Shown here piece after piece: positions 7,481 through 16,075 of a DNA stretch of 22,247 nucleotides. Under the pieces are notes generated by a model. The model saw only the letters and a program-made list of their open reading frames with translations. It made no database searches and was not told the DNA's origin. The stretch covers positions 1 through 22,247 of the forward strand of contig CAMKMR010000004.1 of the NCBI GenBank assembly GCA_946413945.1, given 5' to 3'. Source of the stretch: an uncultured Lachnospiraceae bacterium (GTDB taxonomy: Bacteria; Bacillota; Clostridia; Lachnospirales; Lachnospiraceae). The position numbers and the translations under genes were made by a program. How positions within the stretch are numbered: position 1 is the stretch's first letter; each line of letters starts with the position of its first letter.

Positions 7481-9193
7481 TTAATTCTCAGCCTTATAAT
7501 GACGGCTTGTTCCAAAATGTTTGATTACAAAGTTCATGATAAGTACAGAACCATAAGTTATTATGATAAGGATTGTTGCGAATGCACAAGCAATACCGTA
7601 TGATCCTTTTTCAGCTAACTCATTGATCTGAACTGTGATAAGAAGATATGATGGAGTAACGAGAAGAATGATAGCACTGATAGCTGTGATACTTCTTACG
7701 AATGCTGTTACGAAACCACTAAGGAAGCTATCCTTGATAAGTGGAAGTGTTACAGTCATAAATACCTTGAAGCTGTCAGCACCCATGTCATATGCTGATT
7801 CTTCGATACTCTTATCAATCTGTCTAAGAGCTGCAATACCAGATCTTGTTCCTGTTGGAAGGCTTCGTACGATAAATACGATTACAAGGATTGCTCCTGT
7901 ACCGTAGAGACCCTGAAGAAGACCTGTTCCAAAAATACCACCAGAGAAACCTCTGATATATCCAATACCAAGAACAGTTCCTGGAACTGCCATGGCAAGC
8001 ATTGATACTACTTCAATAAATCCTTTAGCTTTGAACTTTCTCTTAACAACGAGGTAAGAGATGATCATTGAAAGAAGGGCTGTTATTGGAGCTGCGATAA
8101 GTGAAAGGATAAAGCTGTCTTTAAATGCCTTGAATCCCTTATATCTTGTAAATACCTGACCGAACCACTTAAATGTAAGATGGAAATCATATCCCCAAGT
8201 CTTAAACAATGCACCAAATGGAACGCAGATGTACATCATGATTACGAAAAGTGCAAGTGTTGAGCAAAGAATGATAAGTGGAATCTTAACACTCTTATCA
8301 CTGATAAGCATACGCTCTCTTGAAGCTTTTCCTGAAAGAGTAGCTGTACTCTTTGCTTCAAGATAGAATTTCTGAACTACAAACATTACCAGTGTTATTG
8401 TAAGAAGTACAACCGCCATTGCAGCTGCGCCCTGCTTATCATAAGCACCTGTGATCTGAAGATAAATGTTTGTTGCAAGTGTATCATATGAACCACCGAT
8501 AATCATTGGGTTAGCAAAGTCGGCGATTGATTCAATGAAAGTTACAAGGAATGCATTTCCAAGTCCTGGAAGGATAAGTGGAAATGTTACTGATGTGAAT
8601 ACTTTAAGTCTTGTAGCACCCATATCTCTGGCTGCTTCTTCAAGTGAAGGATCGATGTTCTTAAGAAGACCTCTGAACATCATATAACAAACTGGGAAGA
8701 ATGTAAGTGTCTGAACTATTGAAATTCCCCAGAAACCATAAACGTTATTATCGTAAATGTGTAATAAAAATCTTGTGATGATACCAGCTTTACCAAAAAG
8801 CATGATCATTGAAAGCGAAAGCACAAATGGTGGTGAAACAACTGGAAGCATTGAAACTAATTTAAATAAGCCACCGATGAATTTTGAGCGAACATTTACA
8901 TATACTTCAACATATGCAAATAATAAACCTATTAATGATGAAGCAATACCTACTAAAAAGCCTACCTTTAAAGTATTTGTTATCGCTCTTCTAAAACTAC
9001 CCATTTCAAATATTCTCTTGAAAGTATCAAGTGTAAGACCATTTTCAGATACGACACTGTCTACTAAAAGAATTGCAAGTGGATAGAGAATAAAAACTGT
9101 TAACAGAACTACTAAAAGCACGATGGTTGTCATCATTATTGGATCTCCCATCAGCTTTTTTCTGTCAAGGGTGGCACTCTGACTCTTTGCCAT
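7481..9193 (-). CDS. Fused double-domain ABC permease, FbpB/AfuB type
   Basis: A 570-residue integral membrane protein with about twelve transmembrane helices in two homologous halves. Each half carries the EAA loop that docks on the ATPase: EEAARDMGATRLKVF at about 185-199 and EESAYDMGADSFKVF at about 464-478. Fusion of the two permease domains in one chain is typical of FbpB, AfuB and ThiP. Its start at 9193 follows a strong GGAGGAGA site. The gene is 126 bases downstream of the solute-binding protein, separated by a modest hairpin that may lower expression relative to the binding protein, and 13 bases upstream of the ATPase gene. Confidence 0.92.
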   Translation of the reverse strand: MAKSQSATLDRKKLMGDPIMMTTIVLLVVLLTVFILYPLAILLVDSVVSENGLTLDTFKRIFEMGSFRRAITNTLKVGFLVGIASSLIGLLFAYVEVYVNVRSKFIGGLFKLVSMLPVVSPPFVLSLSMIMLFGKAGIITRFLLHIYDNNVYGFWGISIVQTLTFFPVCYMMFRGLLKNIDPSLEEAARDMGATRLKVFTSVTFPLILPGLGNAFLVTFIESIADFANPMIIGGSYDTLATNIYLQITGAYDKQGAAAMAVVLLTITLVMFVVQKFYLEAKSTATLSGKASRERMLISDKSVKIPLIILCSTLALFVIMMYICVPFGALFKTWGYDFHLTFKWFGQVFTRYKGFKAFKDSFILSLIAAPITALLSMIISYLVVKRKFKAKGFIEVVSMLAMAVPGTVLGIGYIRGFSGGIFGTGLLQGLYGTGAILVIVFIVRSLPTGTRSGIAALRQIDKSIEESAYDMGADSFKVFMTVTLPLIKDSFLSGFVTAFVRSITAISAIILLVTPSYLLITVQINELAEKGSYGIACAFATILIIITYGSVLIMNFVIKHFGTSRHYKAEN

Positions 9194-9244
9194 TCCTATC
9201 TCCTCCTTAAATTTATATGTTGTTTATTGATACTGTTTTTTTTG

Positions 9245-9301
9245 TTTAGATAAAAGATTTTTTAGATAAAAGAAGCGGATGTTTTTTCTTTCACCCGCCC
9301 C
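9245..9301 (-). terminator. Attenuator-like hairpin and 16-bp direct repeat between binding protein and permease
   Basis: After the binding-protein stop, the minus strand forms a 7-bp stem: GCGGGTG (9298-9292) with CATCCGC (9281-9275), one G-U pair, then TTCTTTTATC. The T-run is interrupted, so read-through is expected. This fits the common pattern of high binding protein and lower permease. Just below it TCTTTTATCTAAA occurs twice with a 16-bp period (9273-9261 and 9257-9245). Confidence 0.5.
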
Positions 9302-9319
9302 TTTTAATTAAGTCAATGA

Positions 9320-10462
9320 TTATTCTGTCTTGAAACGATCGTCTGCTGCATTGCCAAGTGCATTCATAACTTCTTCAACATACTTTGTTGTGTTATTCTT
9401 TGCATCTTCGAAATCATATGGCATAACGTTCTCTGGATCAAGTCCAAATTCAGCTGCCTGTTCAGGCTGCTTGGCATTATCAATTACAAGGAACTGATAA
9501 GAGCCATTCTGTGCTGCGAGTTCTACGCAGTCTGGACTAAGTGCATATTCGATCCAAAGTCTTGCAGCATTAGGATGCTTTGTTCCTTTGAAGATAGCTG
9601 TTGCACCAACTTCAAATGAAGTTCCTGACTTAGGAATGATAAGATCAACGTTACCATATCCGTTATCTACGATCTGAGCAAGACCATCATGTAAGAATCC
9701 AATACCGATTACGCATTCGCCTGTTCCTACATTCTTTGATGGGCCTGAACCTGATTTTGTGTATACCTGAATATTCTTATCAAGATCAACAAGATACTGA
9801 ATACCTTCATCATGGCCATATTTCTGGATCATTGTGTTGATTACAAGCTTAGCTGTTCCAGCTGTGTTGTAGTTTGAAAGCCAGATAAGGCCCTGATACT
9901 GAGGATCAAGGAGTTCTTTCCAATCTCTTGGCTCCTGTAATCCCATACGAGCAAGTTCATCTCTATTTACCATGAAACCAAGGATTCCTTTATAGATACC
10001 ATACCAGTATCCATCTGGATCTCTGTAAGCTTCATTTGTAAGGTGACTAGCATTAATAGCTTCATATGACTCAAGAAGTCCTTCCTGAGCAGAAACATTA
10101 TAAGGATCTGTTGTTCCGCCGAACCAAACGTCACCTGATGGATTTCCTTTTTCTTCTTCAATCTTTGACTGAACTTCACCAGTTGAAAGTCTCTGATATG
10201 AAACTTTTATTCCATACTTATCCTGGAAGTTCTCACATGCTGCTGCAAGATAATCATCTTCACATGATCCGTATACGATTAACTCGCCTTCAGCTTTTGC
10301 TGCTTCAACAAGAGCCTCCATCTTACTTTCGTCTGTTTCTGCCTCCTGACCAGATGCTGTTGACTGAGCCTCTGTCTTTGTTTCTGTCTTTGTCTTAGAA
10401 CCACATCCAACTGCACTAAGCGCTAAAAGACCAGCCATCACTAATGCTAATTTTTTTCTCAT
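9320..10462 (-). CDS. Solute-binding lipoprotein of an FbpA/AfuA-type ABC importer
   Basis: A 380-residue extracellular binding protein anchored by a lipid. Signal peptide MRKKLALVMAGLLALSAVGC, with lipobox Cys20, then a Ser/Thr/Glu-rich tether. The mature part starts EGELIVYGSCEDDY and contains GDVWFGGTTDPY, the family pattern of FbpA/AfuA/PgtC-like proteins. The start at 10462 is preferred over an ATG two codons upstream because AAGGAG lies eight bases before it but only two before the other. FbpA proteins bind Fe3+ with adjacent Tyr-Tyr after the GE-I motif; here that place reads GECVIGIGFLHDG, with no Tyr pair. His258, Asp259 and Glu284 sit where, as I recall, the hexose-6-phosphate binder AfuA has its sugar-contacting His, Asp and Glu. 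Hence an organophosphate ligand is more likely than iron (inference). Confidence 0.88.
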   Translation of the reverse strand: MRKKLALVMAGLLALSAVGCGSKTKTETKTEAQSTASGQEAETDESKMEALVEAAKAEGELIVYGSCEDDYLAAACENFQDKYGIKVSYQRLSTGEVQSKIEEEKGNPSGDVWFGGTTDPYNVSAQEGLLESYEAINASHLTNEAYRDPDGYWYGIYKGILGFMVNRDELARMGLQEPRDWKELLDPQYQGLIWLSNYNTAGTAKLVINTMIQKYGHDEGIQYLVDLDKNIQVYTKSGSGPSKNVGTGECVIGIGFLHDGLAQIVDNGYGNVDLIIPKSGTSFEVGATAIFKGTKHPNAARLWIEYALSPDCVELAAQNGSYQFLVIDNAKQPEQAAEFGLDPENVMPYDFEDAKNNTTKYVEEVMNALGNAADDRFKTE

Positions 10463-10668
10463 TAACATCTCTCCTTTCTAAATTTTTCAACCCATTTCAC
10501 ATTCCATTATTTATGGAGTAATTTGATATATTGATAATACCTAATTTAGTTTTTTCGCTATACCCATATTTCTGTTTAATTATCCTAATTTTTGAACTGG
10601 TATCGTTTTCATATCTTTTTTTCAATACAAAAGGCTTTTTTTCGATAAAAATTTGGGAAACATATAAA
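10463..10668 (-). promoter_or_regulatory. Regulatory region of the importer operon with AAATTAGG direct repeats
   Basis: About 200 AT-rich bases lie between the response-regulator terminator and the binding-protein start. AAATTAGG occurs twice on the minus strand, at 10591-10584 and 10547-10540, 44 bp apart or about four helical turns, on the same DNA face. These are candidate sites for the neighbouring AraC-type response regulator. No convincing sigma-A -35/-10 pair is seen, which is usual for an activator-dependent promoter. No gene is seen here. Confidence 0.35.
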
Positions 10669-10717
10669 AAACCCTTTATCTGCAAACATCCGTCAAATGC
10701 TTGTAAATAAAGGGTTT
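10669..10717 (-). terminator. Terminator after the response-regulator gene
   Basis: On the minus strand AAACCCTTTAT (10717-10707) pairs with ATAAAGGGTTT (10679-10669). The inner region forms a second imperfect helix (CAAGCAT with ATGTTTG). TTTTTTAT follows. It lies ~75 bases downstream of the response-regulator stop, separating the sensor operon from the importer operon. Confidence 0.75.
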
Positions 10718-10791
10718 ATATTACGTTTATAATTTTTATTATAATAAACAAATAAGGATCGTTTCTTATTTGTTTCCTGATCAAATGATCA

Positions 10792-11553
10792 TCATTTTAT
10801 AAATTCTGATGGAGAAGAATCTGTATATCTTTTAAATACTGTATTAAAATGCTTATAATCTGAAAAACCTGTAAGATCAGACACTTCATATACCTTATAT
10901 TTTCCACTTTCAAGAAGTTTTATAGCCTGCTGCACCCGGTATTTATTTAAGAAGTCGAGAAAACTGGTTCCTGCTGCCTCTTTAAATTTTCGTGAAAGAT
11001 AACTTGCTGATACCCCCATTTCATCTGCAAATGTTTCTATACTGATCTTTTCAGCATAATGCAGCTTAACATAATCTAATATCTGCTGAACATATTCATT
11101 ATCCTTATTATTTTTCACAAAGATAGTATCCATCGCCTCTACTTTGACCGATTTTTTCTCTATCTGTTCATACTTATCTTCTTTCTCTAACTCAGTTATT
11201 ATCTTAGCGATTGCTTTTTTTAATTCTTCTTCATCTACAGGTTTCATCAGATATGAAGAAACATCCAGTTCTATTGCCTGCTTTGCGTAATCAAATTCAG
11301 CATAACTGGTAAGTATTATAGACTTAAAACTGGCTACTTCTTTTGCTCTTTTAATCATTTCAATCCCATCATAGATCGGCATCATGATATCAGCAAGTAC
11401 AATATCCGGCTTTAGTTCTTCAATCTTTTCTATTCCTTCCTGTCCATTTGCAGCTTCTCCTACAATTGTACAGCCCATGCCCATCCAGTCCATGGTATAG
11501 GCAATCCCTTTTCTTATTATATCTTCATCTTCAACTATCAATACTCTATACAT
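10792..11553 (-). CDS. AraC-type response regulator (YesN/HptR-like)
   Basis: A 253-residue cytoplasmic transcription factor. The receiver domain (1-120) begins MYRVLIVEDEDIIRKG and has phosphoacceptor Asp55 in LADIMMP, the conserved Thr/Ser in ILTSYAEFDYA and Lys in YLMKPV. After a linker, the C-terminal AraC/XylS pair of helix-turn-helix motifs spans about 155-253 (SIETFADEMGVSASYLSRKF, then VSDLTGFSDYKHFNTVFKRY). The ATG at 11553 is preferred to a TTG 27 bases upstream: AAGGG sits in front of it and the receiver domain begins there. It is the output of the adjacent kinase and most likely activates the importer operon immediately downstream, as HptR does for uhpT in Staphylococcus aureus. 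Confidence 0.92.
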   Translation of the reverse strand: MYRVLIVEDEDIIRKGIAYTMDWMGMGCTIVGEAANGQEGIEKIEELKPDIVLADIMMPIYDGIEMIKRAKEVASFKSIILTSYAEFDYAKQAIELDVSSYLMKPVDEEELKKAIAKIITELEKEDKYEQIEKKSVKVEAMDTIFVKNNKDNEYVQQILDYVKLHYAEKISIETFADEMGVSASYLSRKFKEAAGTSFLDFLNKYRVQQAIKLLESGKYKVYEVSDLTGFSDYKHFNTVFKRYTDSSPSEFIK

Positions 11554-11616
11554 AAAAGCCCTTCTTTTTTTACATCTCAACTTCTATTGTTACTTAAGAT
11601 TATAAACTCTGCATAG

Positions 11617-13278
11617 TTACATTTCCTTTTTAGGAAGTTTCAGACTGACCTTAGTTCCTTCATTTTCTTTACTATTGATATCAAGTCCATAACCATCTCC
11701 ATACATAAGAACTATCCTTCTATGTATGTTGTAAAGCCCATAATGATTTGATTGATTCCTTTCATTCTTCAGATTTTCCTTTATCTCCTTTAATACCTCT
11801 TCAGCAATTCCGGCCCCATCATCCTGACATACAAATATCAGCTTATCATTATGATGATAGCCTCTTATCACCACTGAAAGTTTTTCTTTTCCATTAAAAC
11901 CGTATTTTACTGCATTTTCAACAAGTGGCTGTAAAAGGAGTTTAGGCATCTGACAATTCATAACATCTTTTTCAACATCAATGCTATATGAAAATCTCTT
12001 ATTAAATCTTATCTGCAGGATATTAAAGTAAAATTGAAGATTATCTAATTCCTCTTTTACAGAAATCTCTTCTCTGGTTTCTCTTAATGTTACCCTTAAG
12101 ATACCTGAAAGCGAAACGATCATCTTATCCGCTGCCGCTGCATCAAATCGCGCCATAAATCTTATATTATCCAACGTATTAAATAAGAAATGAGGATTAA
12201 ACTGGCTTTCAAGCTGTTTAACCTGTGTAAATGCCACGTTTTCCGCAAGTTCCTTATTTTTATCCATATGTTCTTTAAGACTTGCTAACATTTCATTAAA
12301 ATCATATGCAATGGTTTTAAACTCTATCGAGCTGTTTGTATCAAGCTTAGTATCAAGATCACCATTCTGGACTCTTTCAAATGCCTCTTCGATCTTTTCT
12401 ATATCACTTGTATATCTCTCAGAACTTGAATCCGTACTTTTATAGGCGATTATGGTGATAGCAATAAATATAACTGTAAGGATTGCTACAAGAACACTCA
12501 CAAGTATAAGGCTCTGCCCTAAAGAATTAACTGTAATAACTGTAATTCCCGAATCTGTAACAGTTTTATATGAATAATATATCTTCCCATCAATCTTCAT
12601 ATAACCATTTTTACTTATAATCTTGCTGTCTACCCTGCCCAGCTGATTCTGTAAAATATTGTTATTGGCCGTATACAACCAGCCATATTGATCTGTCACG
12701 AAAAGATACCTGTTTTCGCCCGGAGATACATTGGCAATAGTCGTTTTAGGAACCACATAAAATATCGCATATCTAAGCAGATTGCCCTGATAGATTCCCC
12801 TTACGACACATATATTTCCATCTATAAGAATAGTCTCAGTCTTCCCTCTGTATTTTTTCACAAAATTCCAAGGTCCCCAATTCTCATAGCCCTTTGAAAC
12901 TGCAAAATCCGGAAAATAATGGACACTCGAAAAAACAGCAGATTCATCTTCTTTAAACAGCATAAGATTACCTATCTGCCCAAATTCTTTTGTCCTGTCA
13001 TAAAGGATAGAATATATCACATCTCTATCCACTACCATGTCATTTTCTCTGATATTTCTTTCCATATCTTCGATCATGCCATAATAAACATCCATCCTTC
13101 TGTCAATCTCTTCAGCAATTACTTTATTGTCCCTTGCATTAAATGAAGCTGTAAATGTTATCCAAGCGACAGAAAAGAGCAGTATAGCTGCAGTAACTAT
13201 CGATGCGACGGGTACAAGTGAGAACCTGATAAATGTTCTTCTTATATTTTCTTTAAAAGATCCTATTTCTTCATTCAT
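11617..13278 (-). CDS. Sensor histidine kinase, YesM/LytS type (HptS-like)
   Basis: A 553-residue membrane kinase. TM1 lies at about 18-42; an extracytoplasmic domain of ~220 residues follows, with short beta-strand stretches such as NRYLFVTDQYGWLYT; TM2 is at about 255-278. Next comes a HAMP domain (IEKIEEAFERVQNGDLDTKL). The phosphoacceptor His is at about 363 in QFNPHFLFNTLDNIRFMARF. The ATPase domain has LLLQPLVENAVKYGF, DDGAGI and GLYNIHRRI. NPHFLFN marks the His_kinase/LytS class, which pairs with AraC-type regulators. The start is ATG 13278: GGAG lies seven bases before it and the ATG overlaps the preceding stop by eight bases. A TTG 27 bases upstream has no ribosome-binding site. The overlap couples it to the binding-protein-like sensor gene. 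Confidence 0.9.
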   Translation of the reverse strand: MNEEIGSFKENIRRTFIRFSLVPVASIVTAAILLFSVAWITFTASFNARDNKVIAEEIDRRMDVYYGMIEDMERNIRENDMVVDRDVIYSILYDRTKEFGQIGNLMLFKEDESAVFSSVHYFPDFAVSKGYENWGPWNFVKKYRGKTETILIDGNICVVRGIYQGNLLRYAIFYVVPKTTIANVSPGENRYLFVTDQYGWLYTANNNILQNQLGRVDSKIISKNGYMKIDGKIYYSYKTVTDSGITVITVNSLGQSLILVSVLVAILTVIFIAITIIAYKSTDSSSERYTSDIEKIEEAFERVQNGDLDTKLDTNSSIEFKTIAYDFNEMLASLKEHMDKNKELAENVAFTQVKQLESQFNPHFLFNTLDNIRFMARFDAAAADKMIVSLSGILRVTLRETREEISVKEELDNLQFYFNILQIRFNKRFSYSIDVEKDVMNCQMPKLLLQPLVENAVKYGFNGKEKLSVVIRGYHHNDKLIFVCQDDGAGIAEEVLKEIKENLKNERNQSNHYGLYNIHRRIVLMYGDGYGLDINSKENEGTKVSLKLPKKEM

Positions 13279-14308
13279 CCATCTTCTCCATAAAAATGTT
13301 TTCAAACTTTTCTATCCACTTGTCCTTATTCTCTATTACATATTCCTTATCAGCTGTCAGGTTTTCAATCTGATTGTCGGAAATAACCAGACTTGAAGGA
13401 TCCACATCCCTTCTGACGCTTCGTCTTCCAAGAACACAGGCCATATAATTCTGAGTATGCTTTGAAGTCATAAAATCAACAAATTTCTTGGCATTTTCCA
13501 GTCTCTTGGAATTTTTATTTATACATATGGCATCCGGAGTTGATATAACTCCTTCTTTCATATATTTTACGCTTATATGTTTTTCATTTTTTATCATAGT
13601 CACAGCCGCTTCTTCAAAAGTAAGTCCCACGACATACTCTCCATTTGCAACACCTTCATAAACCTGAGTCGAACTCTCCAGCAGATTACCATCCAGATTT
13701 TCAATAAATCTTTCAACATAATCCCAGCCTTTTTCCGGGTCTCCCTCTCCCATGGCATATAACATATTTACCAGATGCTCAAAAGAAGATGATGATCTGT
13801 TAGGATCAGCAAAAGCTATCTTACCCTTAAGTCTTGGATCCAGCAGATCTTCGTAACCATTTATCTCAAGGTCACCCATTATATCCCTGTTAACCATAAG
13901 TACACTAGGAACAACAGAAAAACAGGTACACCTTATATCAATTTCAGCTGTTTCTTCCTTAAAGTACTCTTCACTCTTAGGCTGATAAGGATAGAAAAAC
14001 TTCATGTAAGGATCCACTACAAGTACAGATCCTCCCCAAAGAATATCAATATTATCATCTCCTATCAGCGAATCTATGGCATCTGAGGTTCCCTGACTAA
14101 CTACTTCAACATGGATTCCGGTTTCATTTTCAAACTCCTGAATAAGGGGCAATAAGAATTTTATCGGATGAGGTGAAACTACCACCAGTTTATTAGTATC
14201 ATCTACATTTTCAACTTTTTTTTCTGAGCCTCTTAAAAAAAATGATACGAGCAGAATAAAAATTAGTATCACCAAGACCCCTGTAAGAAAGACGACTCTT
14301 TTATTCAT
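13271..14308 (-). CDS. Membrane-anchored solute-binding-protein-like sensor subunit (HptA/PgtC-like)
   Basis: A 345-residue protein of the FbpA/PgtC fold. An N-terminal uncleaved-looking anchor (residues 5-25, rich in Val, Leu, Ile and Phe, ending FFLRGSEKK) has no lipobox Cys and no clear cleavage site. The domain then starts LVVVSPHPIKFLLPLIQEFE and contains DILWGGSVLVVDPYMK, FSVVPSVLMVNRD and GLTFEEAAVTM. It has no permease of its own beside it and directly precedes the histidine kinase gene, overlapping by eight bases. In HptA of Staphylococcus and PgtC of Salmonella, such proteins detect a phosphorylated sugar or acid outside the cell and signal to the kinase; that role is inferred here. 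The start has AAAGGAG five bases upstream. Confidence 0.85.
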   Translation of the reverse strand: MNKRVVFLTGVLVILIFILLVSFFLRGSEKKVENVDDTNKLVVVSPHPIKFLLPLIQEFENETGIHVEVVSQGTSDAIDSLIGDDNIDILWGGSVLVVDPYMKFFYPYQPKSEEYFKEETAEIDIRCTCFSVVPSVLMVNRDIMGDLEINGYEDLLDPRLKGKIAFADPNRSSSSFEHLVNMLYAMGEGDPEKGWDYVERFIENLDGNLLESSTQVYEGVANGEYVVGLTFEEAAVTMIKNEKHISVKYMKEGVISTPDAICINKNSKRLENAKKFVDFMTSKHTQNYMACVLGRRSVRRDVDPSSLVISDNQIENLTADKEYVIENKDKWIEKFENIFMEKMDE

Positions 14309-14319
14309 GACCGCTCCTT

Positions 14320-14349
14320 TTTTGTTCTTTGATATTTTGTTCTTTGATA
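14320..14349. repeat. Two exact tandem copies of a 15-bp sequence
   Basis: TTTTGTTCTTTGATA occurs at 14320-14334 and again at 14335-14349, back to back, in the leader of the sensor operon just upstream of its ribosome-binding site. It may be a regulator site or a slippage duplication. An 8-bp palindrome AGGCGCCT follows at 14358-14365. Confidence 0.8.
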
Positions 14350-14413
14350 ATTTGACATAGGCGCCTTAATAGCTACATCATATTTTTTTAATTAAAGCAG
14401 TTCTTTTCCCTGC

Positions 14414-16015
14414 TTATCTCCCCTTTATAAATGTTGAAAGAAGTCCTCTTCCTAAGCTGGCTCCTAAATTCCCTCCGAGAGTCTTACCAAACTTACCGAA
14501 TTGACCTCCAACATTTTTACCTACTTCACGACCTACAGTTCCTGCAACAGAATTGCCAACACTTTTTACAACTCTCTGTTTTTCCCTTGCTTCCTTAGCT
14601 TTCTTTTTTTCTGCCTCTTTTAATGCTGCAGCAGCTTGTTTTTCCTGTAACTTTGCCTGTGCCAGCGCCTCTTTTTCCTGAAGTTTTGCCTGTGCTTCGG
14701 CCTCTCTTGCCTCCATATCAGCTATTCCCTTTCTTTCAAAGAATTCATATGCTGAGTCTGGATCATGAGCCTCAAAATATTTAGTATATAGAATACTCTG
14801 CTTTATCTCTCTATCTCTTATGTCATCTGAGATTCCGCCCATATATGACTGTGGAGGGAGAATACTTACCTTCTGGCACACTCCCGGTGTTCCTGTCTCA
14901 TCGAGGAAAGAACATACAGCTTCTCCTGTTCCAAGCTGCTGGATCACATCTATCGTTTTAAAATCAGGGTTCACTCTGAATGAATCTGCGGCTGCCTTTA
15001 ATCCCTTCATATCTGCAGGAGTATAGGCATGTAAAGCATGCTGGATCTTATTTCCAAGCTGAGCTAAAACACCATCCGGGATATCTCTTGGATTCTGAGT
15101 TACAAAATAGATTCCAACGCCCTTTGATCTGATAAGCTTGACCACCTGCTCTATTCTTTCCATAAGGATCTTTGGCGTATCATTAAAAAGAAGATGAGCC
15201 TCATCAAAGAAAAATACCATCTTAGGCCTGTCTAAATCTCCTACTTCCGGCAGAGTCTCAAAAAGTTCTGACATAAGCCATAATAAAAAGACTGCATATA
15301 AAGTCCCATTATTTATAAGACTGGTACTATCTAGAATGTTTATCATTCCTCTTCCATCAAGTCCTGTAGAAAAGAAATCTCTAATGTTTAATGCCGGCTC
15401 GAAGAAGAATTTATCTCCACCTGCAATTTCAAGAGAAACTATAGCTCTTACTATTGCTGCAATAGAAACCTTACTTATATTTCCATACTGGGCCGCAAAA
15501 TCAGCATTATTCTCTGAAATATAATTCAGCATTGCCTTTAAATCCTTTGTATCTATAAGGAGAAGGCCATTATCATCTGCAATCTTAAAAACAATACTTA
15601 AAATGTCCCTCTGCAGATCATTTAAACCAAGGATCCGTCCTAAAAGAAGAGGTCCCATCTCTGAAACAGTAGTTCTAAGTGGTATTCCTTTATTTCCGAA
15701 AACGTCCCAGAAGGTAACCGGATATCTCGTAAATCTAAAACCTGCTTCCCCTAAAGAGAATTTGCTGATCCTCTTTTGCATATCTTCAGAATCTATTCCG
15801 GCGGCTGCCATTCCAGACAGATCCCCCTTAACATCAGCCAGAAAAACAGGCACTCCCATATCACTAAAGGCTTCTGCTAAAACCTTTAAAGTCACGGTTT
15901 TTCCTGTTCCTGTAGCCCCTGCGATAAGGCCATGTCTGTTAGCCATTTTAGGATCAATAAAGATATTCTCCCCCTGTTCATTATTTGCTATCCATATTTT
16001 CTCTTTTTTTACCAT
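14414..16015 (-). CDS. HerA-like ATPase, DUF853 / YjgR family
   Basis: A 533-residue P-loop ATPase. Walker A is GATGTGKT (33-40), followed by FLADVKGDLSGMAAAG (58-73), which is typical of the DUF853/YjgR group of HerA/FtsK-superfamily ATPases. Walker B is MVFFFDEAH (266-274), with VTQNPRDIPDGVLAQLGNKI (305-324) after it. The cellular role of this family is not established, although it is often annotated as a helicase. Residues about 430-480 form a charged coiled coil containing a duplicated 11-residue unit, AQAKLQEKEAL then AQAKLQEKQAA, also visible as a ~33-bp DNA repeat. The C-terminal tail is Gly-rich (GKNVGGQFGKFGKTLGG), ending STFIKGR. The start follows AGGAGG. It is 60 bases downstream of a small membrane-protein gene. 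Confidence 0.88.
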   Translation of the reverse strand: MVKKEKIWIANNEQGENIFIDPKMANRHGLIAGATGTGKTVTLKVLAEAFSDMGVPVFLADVKGDLSGMAAAGIDSEDMQKRISKFSLGEAGFRFTRYPVTFWDVFGNKGIPLRTTVSEMGPLLLGRILGLNDLQRDILSIVFKIADDNGLLLIDTKDLKAMLNYISENNADFAAQYGNISKVSIAAIVRAIVSLEIAGGDKFFFEPALNIRDFFSTGLDGRGMINILDSTSLINNGTLYAVFLLWLMSELFETLPEVGDLDRPKMVFFFDEAHLLFNDTPKILMERIEQVVKLIRSKGVGIYFVTQNPRDIPDGVLAQLGNKIQHALHAYTPADMKGLKAAADSFRVNPDFKTIDVIQQLGTGEAVCSFLDETGTPGVCQKVSILPPQSYMGGISDDIRDREIKQSILYTKYFEAHDPDSAYEFFERKGIADMEAREAEAQAKLQEKEALAQAKLQEKQAAAALKEAEKKKAKEAREKQRVVKSVGNSVAGTVGREVGKNVGGQFGKFGKTLGGNLGASLGRGLLSTFIKGR

Positions 16016-16075
16016 CTAAAACCTCCTGGACATTCTGCTTTTTTTCCTGGATTTTCTTTACACTTTATATTTCTA

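Noticed and set aside
6406..10462. Calling the transporter a ferric iron importer (fbpABC)
   Set aside because: The Tyr-Tyr iron ligands are absent in the binding protein and the sensor context fits phosphorylated substrates better.
13278..13305. TTG start of the histidine kinase at 13305
   Set aside because: No ribosome-binding site; the ATG at 13278 has GGAG at seven bases and the usual stop-start overlap.
15603..16019. Plus-strand ORF of 138 aa opposite the HerA-type ATPase
   Set aside because: It mirrors the N-terminal coding region of the ATPase and shows low-complexity, unrecognisable protein.
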